Assembly (NCBI GenBank): GCA_028716305.1
Contig: JAQUQA010000037.1
Coordinates: 1 to 9,236 of the forward strand
Direction of reading: 5' to 3'
DNA: 9,236 nt
Source: Candidatus Omnitrophota bacterium
GTDB lineage: Bacteria; Omnitrophota; Gorgyraeia; Gygaellales; Profunditerraquicolaceae
The notes under the pieces: model-generated
The model's input: only the letters and a program-made list of their open reading frames with translations
What the model was told of the DNA's origin: nothing
The model's database searches: none
Made by a program: the position numbers and the translations under genes
In this document: one piece after another, positions 5,750 to 9,236 of the stretch
Layout of the letters: each line of letters begins with the position of its first letter
Position numbering within the stretch: the stretch's first letter is position 1

Positions 5750-5923
5750 ATGAGCGGTTGCGCAGTGGACATAATGCCGGTTGAATCACACGACCCTCTC
5801 GAAGAGGGGCTTCACATACTGGCGAGGATCGTGGCCCGGGATATCTTGGCCAAAAGGGCTATGAATGGCCGGGCAATAAAACCTCAAGGCGGTGAAGGCA
5901 ATGGGAACTTACAGGACCAGTGA
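5750..5923 (+). CDS. Small 57-aa protein of unknown function
   Basis: An open frame starting with ATG two bases after the small XRE stop and ending with TGA inside the next gene. The product has an acidic start (ESHDPLEEG), an amphipathic helix (LHILARIVARDILAKRAM, about 21-38) and a polar glycine/glutamine-rich tail. I do not recognise a family. Support for its being real: it fills an otherwise empty gap, starts right after the preceding stop and overlaps the next gene by 23 bases, all as expected for a tightly packed operon. Its ribosome site (AAAGAG, about 12 bases upstream) is weak, so translation may be coupled to the XRE gene. Confidence 0.6.
   Translation: MSGCAVDIMPVESHDPLEEGLHILARIVARDILAKRAMNGRAIKPQGGEGNGNLQDQ
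5888..5895 (+). promoter_or_regulatory. Ribosome binding site fixing the DUF5659-like start
   Basis: GGCGGTGA differs by one base from GGAGGTGA and lies five bases before the ATG at 5901. It lies inside the preceding 57-aa gene, which suggests coupling, and disfavours the GTG at 5892. Confidence 0.65.
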
Positions 5924-6125
5924 TTTATATTTGTCGGCCTATCTTAAGGCCAAAGGATTGCGGCTGATTGATAAGCGCCGGGATGGCAACAAATTCGTTT
6001 TTATCTTTGACGACCGGCAAGACCGCAAAGATTTGATTCAAGAGTTTTTCAATGACGGCATGGTGAATATTACGGCGTTTAAGAGTGCCATTCAAGACTT
6101 AAAGACAATGGTCTTTAACGTGTGA
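5901..6125 (+). CDS. DUF5659-like small protein
   Basis: 74 aa. The start MGTYRTSDLYLSAYLKAKG, the middle strand KFVFIFDDRQD, and the end VNITAFKSAIQDLKTMVFN match the pattern I know for DUF5659 proteins, short proteins of mobile elements and phages with no established role. The fold looks like helix, strand pair, helix. The ATG at 5901 is chosen because of the GGCGGTGA site; a GTG at 5892 would add three residues. It overlaps the end of the 57-aa gene and lies 18 bases before the primase gene, so it is very likely co-transcribed with the replication protein. A role as a replication accessory factor is possible but only suggested by position. Confidence 0.78.
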   Translation: MGTYRTSDLYLSAYLKAKGLRLIDKRRDGNKFVFIFDDRQDRKDLIQEFFNDGMVNITAFKSAIQDLKTMVFNV

Positions 6126-6143
6126 GACAAGGAGCATATTGAT

Positions 6144-8645
6144 ATGGAGATTGTAAAAAGTAAAATCCCGCAACAGCTACAAAAAGACGGCTTCGGCTTT
6201 GTGAGGCTGAAAGCCCGGACAAAAATCCCCTTTGAGCAAGACTGGCAGAATAAGCCTTATTCTTTCACCGACATTCAGTCGTGGATTGATCAGGGCGGCA
6301 ATTACGGCGTGCAGGGCGGCTACAGCAGGCTGATCATTGTTGATGCCGACACCCCACAGATCGCTGAGATACTGGCCAATAAATTTCCAGAGACGTTGAC
6401 AGTCAAGACGCCCCGCAAGGGTTTTCATTATTATTTCTTTTGCGACGGCATAGACAAAAAGATTGTCTTGAAGAAAGATACGCTAGCCAAGAAAGAAGAC
6501 CATTTCGGTGAGATTATTACTAAAGGATCGCAGGTCGTGGGGCCCGGCTCAATTCACCCAGACACCGGCACGGAGTACGAGGTTGTTAAGGACCTTGAGA
6601 TTGCAGAGGTGAGCCGGGAGTTAATCCTCTCCGAGTTTGTAGAATATATCCCGCTTGAGTTTCCACAAAAAGACGCTGAGACAGAGATTGAGAATGTCAG
6701 CGTTGTTGACGTGCTTAATAAAAAAGGTGTCCAGCTTCATCGTGTCGGTGGCCAGCTTGTTTGCGGGCATCCGGTGCATGGATCAACGAATAACAATAAC
6801 TTCGTGGTTCATCCGGAAAAGAACGTCTGGCATTGTTTCAGATGTGGCACCGGTGGCGGGGCCTTATCCTTGATCGCTGTTTTGGAAGGCGTGATCCAGT
6901 GCGCTGAAGCGGTGACCGGCGGGCTTCGGGGCGACAAATTCACTCAAGCCTTACGCCTCGCAAAAGATGTTTATGGTTTTGACGTGAAAGTTAAACCATT
7001 GGATCGGGCCGAGACGATTCTTTCCGAAGATAAACTTGCCGCGTTGGAGGCAAAGATTAAAGCGATACCGTCGGAAACTCCCCCTGTCAAGATTCCCGCT
7101 CTGCTCGATCCTATTCTCAAAGAGATCGCCGTCTTTAATGTGGCGCAGGGAGACGCGCTTCTTAAACACACCATCAAAGATCATTTTGGTTTCACGAATG
7201 ACGAGCTCAAAAGCTACGAAAAGGTGCTCAAAATTTACCGCAAAGATCCCAAGGAAGACGAAGGTAAAAAATCTTTAAGCAAAGCAGAGCTCATCGACAT
7301 TTTGCATGATGAGCAAGGAAGTAAAACAATCCATCCGGCGCAGGATTACGCGGACGGGGTTATGAATTACGCGGTCAAGGTCAGAGATGCCGTGTGTCTT
7401 ATTACCTCTGATGGCCGTTTGTTCAGCTTGGATGATGCCGTTGACGAGGGCTTTGCGCTTAAGCATGACACCGTGGACACTTCACGGTTTTCAGCTAAAG
7501 GTATCTGCGCGTTTGTAGGCGGGCAATATGAAGTCAGCATTCCGCGGCTCTATCAGAAAACTTACGACTACATCAAGCGGTTTATTCATTTCCCGGAGGA
7601 GGCGTATCTGCATTACCTCACGCTATGGGTTATGGGGACGTATGTCTTTATGATCTTTCGGTATTATCCGTATGTCTGGCTGAATGCCGAGAAGGGATCC
7701 GGTAAAACGCTTTTGATGGAGATCCTCTCCGCAATAGCTTTTAATGGCGATCTTGTCACGAATCCCACGGAGTCGGTTATTTTCCGGGATATTTCTAATA
7801 ACCTGATTACTATGTTTGTCGACGAGGTTGAAAAGCTCAGGAAACACGACAAAGATGTATATGGTTCAATCATCAGTGTGTTTAACGCAGGGTTCAATAA
7901 GTCAGGCGTGGTCAAGCGTTCGGAGGCGACCGGCCAAGGCGGATTTGTGGTCAAGGCTTATAGCGCGTATTCTCCCAAGATGTTTGCCGGAATCAGCGAG
8001 ATTGATGACGTGTTACAGGATCGTACTGTCCGGGTTTCAATCCTGCGGAAAAAAGACAACGAGACGGTTCAGCGATATAAGGGCACGGCCGAGATCATTG
8101 AGCTTCAGCGGAGCATCCGGGATGATCTTTATGTGTTCGGCCTCACCTTTGCCCGTGATATCGCGGAGTTTTATCACAAAGAAGGGCCGGACGGTATCGA
8201 GGGTTTAAGTCATTTGACCAATCGGGAGCTCGATATCTGGGAGCCGATATTTCTTTTGGCCAATGTGGTGGACGCTTCCTCAGGCACTGACACTTTGACG
8301 CGGACGATGGAAGAATTGAGCAAGAAATCCCTTAACGAGAAACAGTCAGACAGCGTTTCGCAGAACGAAACCTACAAGATTTTGACGGTGCTCAAGTCCA
8401 TGCTTGATGAGGTGACGGCTTTAAGCGCTGATGGCGATATCCGGGTGTTTGATGCGGAGCGCGTGCTGGAGTATTTCAAGGCAACAGAAGAATTTGAGTG
8501 GATCGAAAAGACCAATGTCCTAACCCGCAGGCTTAAGAAGGTCAAGGTAACTTCGGATCAGCGGCGTATCGATGGCGAAAAGAAGCGGATTTATATCATG
8601 AATATCAAGGATTTCTATGATTTGTGCGAGCGGTTCAAGATTTAG
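6144..8645 (+). CDS. Primase-polymerase / AAA-type helicase replication protein
   Basis: 833 aa, multi-domain. Residues about 8-170 fit a bifunctional primase-polymerase (archaeo-eukaryotic primase fold): IIVDADT with D67 and D69 as metal ligands, PRKGFHYYF with H95, and GSQVVGPGSIHP with H138. A zinc-finger module follows (about 195-250): H209-P-V-H212, C231-F-R-C234, then GTGGGALSLI, as in primase CHC2 fingers but with His where the first Cys usually is (C207 is nearby). Residues about 480-720 are a P-loop ATPase similar to DUF3631 helicase-like domains: Walker A NAEKGSGKT (K521), Walker B ITMFVDEVEKL (D560, E561), a sensor segment SPKMFAGISEID and a probable arginine finger DRTVR. The end (about 740-833) looks like a winged helix. 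It should prime and unwind DNA at the element's origin. AAGGAG lies nine bases before the ATG. The repeat array follows immediately downstream. Confidence 0.88.
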   Translation: MEIVKSKIPQQLQKDGFGFVRLKARTKIPFEQDWQNKPYSFTDIQSWIDQGGNYGVQGGYSRLIIVDADTPQIAEILANKFPETLTVKTPRKGFHYYFFCDGIDKKIVLKKDTLAKKEDHFGEIITKGSQVVGPGSIHPDTGTEYEVVKDLEIAEVSRELILSEFVEYIPLEFPQKDAETEIENVSVVDVLNKKGVQLHRVGGQLVCGHPVHGSTNNNNFVVHPEKNVWHCFRCGTGGGALSLIAVLEGVIQCAEAVTGGLRGDKFTQALRLAKDVYGFDVKVKPLDRAETILSEDKLAALEAKIKAIPSETPPVKIPALLDPILKEIAVFNVAQGDALLKHTIKDHFGFTNDELKSYEKVLKIYRKDPKEDEGKKSLSKAELIDILHDEQGSKTIHPAQDYADGVMNYAVKVRDAVCLITSDGRLFSLDDAVDEGFALKHDTVDTSRFSAKGICAFVGGQYEVSIPRLYQKTYDYIKRFIHFPEEAYLHYLTLWVMGTYVFMIFRYYPYVWLNAEKGSGKTLLMEILSAIAFNGDLVTNPTESVIFRDISNNLITMFVDEVEKLRKHDKDVYGSIISVFNAGFNKSGVVKRSEATGQGGFVVKAYSAYSPKMFAGISEIDDVLQDRTVRVSILRKKDNETVQRYKGTAEIIELQRSIRDDLYVFGLTFARDIAEFYHKEGPDGIEGLSHLTNRELDIWEPIFLLANVVDASSGTDTLTRTMEELSKKSLNEKQSDSVSQNETYKILTVLKSMLDEVTALSADGDIRVFDAERVLEYFKATEEFEWIEKTNVLTRRLKKVKVTSDQRRIDGEKKRIYIMNIKDFYDLCERFKI

Positions 8646-8870
8646 CGGGGTATGTGTGAAAATTTACCTCTACAGGGTGGCAAAATATTTTAAGGCTTTA
8701 AGGCGGATGGTCGTATTCAGCTTTGTTTTTAGCACGTTACACCGCCTTAAAATACCAGAATGGATTAAATCCGATTTAAGGCAGATTTTAAGACAACATA
8801 ACACTATGAATTGTAATGAGTTATGCTTGGCTGGCTTAAAGTCTTAAAACCAAATCAAGGGTAGACAGAA
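8646..8870. other. Gene-free AT-rich stretch, candidate replication origin
   Basis: About 225 bases between the replication protein and the next gene hold no convincing gene. Seven copies of the 8-mer TTTAAGGC or a one-base variant lie in 160 bases. Exact copies on the plus strand are 8689-8696, 8697-8704 and 8775-8782; TTTAAGAC is at 8787-8794. Minus-strand copies are 8744-8751 (exact), 8833-8840 (TTTAAGCC) and 8841-8848 (TTTAAGAC). Adjacent pairs mark both ends in opposite orientation. A palindrome GGATT-A-AATCC is at 8762-8772. Iteron clusters beside a replication-protein gene commonly serve as origins; this role is inferred. A promoter-operator array for the next gene is the main alternative. 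Confidence 0.55.
8689..8848. repeat. Iteron-like array of TTTAAGGC, seven copies
   Basis: The outer copies form back-to-back tandem pairs (8689-8704 on plus, 8833-8848 on minus), and three further copies lie between them (one minus, two plus). The longest inverted match is TTTAAGGCGG at 8697-8706 against CCGCCTTAAA at 8742-8751. Variants change only the seventh or eighth-but-one base of the 8-mer (GGC, GAC, GCC endings), leaving the TTTAAG core constant. Confidence 0.75.
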
Positions 8871-9152
8871 ATGAATAATTTACAGGGTAGCCTGCAGTCG
8901 TTCAAGGTGATGCGCCAGCGGGCAAAACAGACGGAACCAATTGAGGAGGAGATCGATGTCTTGGTTAAAATGTACACCGCAATCGGCCCGGAGAACGAAT
9001 TACTCAAGCTGGAGTTTTCAAAGCGCTGGGAGCGGCTTCCGGAGGCCAAGCGTGCGGAACTGGTTGAGCGGCTTCTCAAAGACGGGCTTTTGCCGCCGGT
9101 TATCAGAGAGGCCCTTGAGATATTCAACGGCAAAGTGGTAAGCCTTGTTTAG
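8871..9152 (+). CDS. Hypothetical 93-aa helical protein
   Basis: 93 aa, not recognised. The sequence is charged and predicted to be almost entirely helical, with a run rich in glutamate and lysine (EEEIDVLVKMYTAIG, ENELLKLEFSKRW, EAKRAELVERLLKDG, LPPVIREALEIF). No cysteines, membrane segment or signal peptide. AAGGGT lies about eight bases before the ATG. It starts directly after the repeat array and is followed 18 bases later by another gene, so it probably belongs to the same rightward block. Its codon pattern and clean frame make it a real gene in my view; no function can be offered. Confidence 0.75.
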   Translation: MNNLQGSLQSFKVMRQRAKQTEPIEEEIDVLVKMYTAIGPENELLKLEFSKRWERLPEAKRAELVERLLKDGLLPPVIREALEIFNGKVVSLV

Positions 9153-9157
9153 TTGTC

Positions 9158-9164
9158 GGGAGGT
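9158..9164 (+). promoter_or_regulatory. Ribosome binding site of the last gene
   Basis: GGGAGGT, six bases before the ATG at 9171; a strong site that supports a real gene start at the window edge. Confidence 0.75.
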
Positions 9165-9170
9165 TTCATA

Positions 9171-9236
9171 ATGGCCACAAGAAAGCAGATCGAGTCAAAT
9201 AAAAAGAACGCGCTCGTTTCAACCGGGCCCGTTACT
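9171..9236 (+). CDS. Unknown protein with STGP motif, N-terminus (partial)
   Basis: Only 22 codons are visible, beginning MATRKQIESNKKNALVSTGP. This resembles the start of a widespread group of small proteins whose first segment reads roughly KQIxANRxNAxxSTGPxTxxGK and which often continues to an NALKHG motif; I know no established function for them. The gene begins 18 bases after the 93-aa gene, behind a strong GGGAGGT site. The rest is outside the window. Confidence 0.65.
   Translation, partial: MATRKQIESNKKNALVSTGPVT

Larger units (their letters stand above)
3033..9236. mobile_element. Integrated mobile element, right end outside the window
   Basis: A recombinase at a tRNA 3' end, a divergent pair of XRE regulators, a primase-helicase replication protein and a repeat array after it form the early half of a temperate phage, phage satellite or replicating integrative element. 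Every gene rightward of 5528 runs the same way. No structural, packaging, relaxase or conjugation gene is present within the visible 6.2 kb, so the type stays open. Base composition looks similar to the chromosomal part, suggesting a long-adapted element or donor of similar composition. Confidence 0.75.

Noticed and set aside
5794..5808. Short hairpin CCCTCT/AGAGGG in the 57-aa gene
   Set aside because: Only six pairs with a three-base loop and no T-tract; within a coding frame it is likely chance.
6177..7954. Leftward open frames opposite the primase gene
   Set aside because: Shadows of a well supported 833-codon gene; none has a ribosome site or a plausible product.
8617..8847. 76-aa open frame overlapping the primase end and the repeat array
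   Set aside because: It starts inside the primase gene in another frame, has no ribosome site, and its codons simply read through the TTTAAGGC repeats; the product has no recognisable features.
3055..9236. Second copy of the tRNA 3' end (far attachment site), insertion sequences or CRISPR array
   Set aside because: Looked for and not seen; the other end of the element must lie beyond the window. The short repeats at 8689-8848 have no spacer structure of a CRISPR.

Overview
The window joins two different regions. Positions 1-3054 look like resident chromosome: a leftward signalling operon (FIST-domain sensor, membrane-anchored GAF/HisKA histidine kinase, response regulator cut by the window edge) and a rightward tRNA-Glu(CTC). 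From the 3' end of that tRNA to the right edge, and beyond it, lies an integrated mobile element. No phylogenetic marker is present. Strong Shine-Dalgarno sites, sigma70-like promoters and an encoded CCA tail say Bacteria. The moderate GC content, the 7-bp GTAC-type tandem repeat before the tRNA and the protein style would fit an uncultivated lineage such as Candidatus Omnitrophota, but that is a low-confidence impression.

Layout. 1-46 (-) response regulator start; 62-1543 (-) histidine kinase; 1556-2749 (-) FIST protein; 2810-2874 back-to-back promoters sharing one 11-bp-arm palindrome, one reading left into the signalling operon and one reading right towards the tRNA; 2946-2970 7-bp-phased GTAC repeat; 2977-3054 tRNA-Glu. 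The element starts with a large serine recombinase (3033-4604, -) whose stop codon lies inside the tRNA T-loop. Next, overlapping it, comes an XRE-type regulator (4592-5380, -). A divergent control region (5381-5528) carries a promoter in each direction and a 10-bp inverted pair. Rightward follow a small Cro-like XRE protein (5529-5747), an unrecognised 57-aa protein (5750-5923), a DUF5659-like protein (5901-6125), a large primase-polymerase/AAA ATPase replication protein (6144-8645), a gene-free AT-rich stretch with seven copies of an 8-bp repeat (8689-8848; candidate origin), a 93-aa unknown (8871-9152) and the start of a further gene (9171 onward).

How the parts fit. The element has the logic of a temperate phage, phage satellite or self-replicating integrative element. 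The leftward 'maintenance' transcript holds regulator and recombinase, and the rightward 'replication' transcript starts with a Cro-like protein and leads to a primase-helicase whose probable origin lies just downstream. No capsid, terminase, relaxase or conjugation gene is visible, so the class of element cannot be settled from this window. The points most worth a second look are the repeat array at 8689-8848, the tRNA-targeting serine recombinase whose C-terminus is encoded by the attachment site, and the two-regulator switch.
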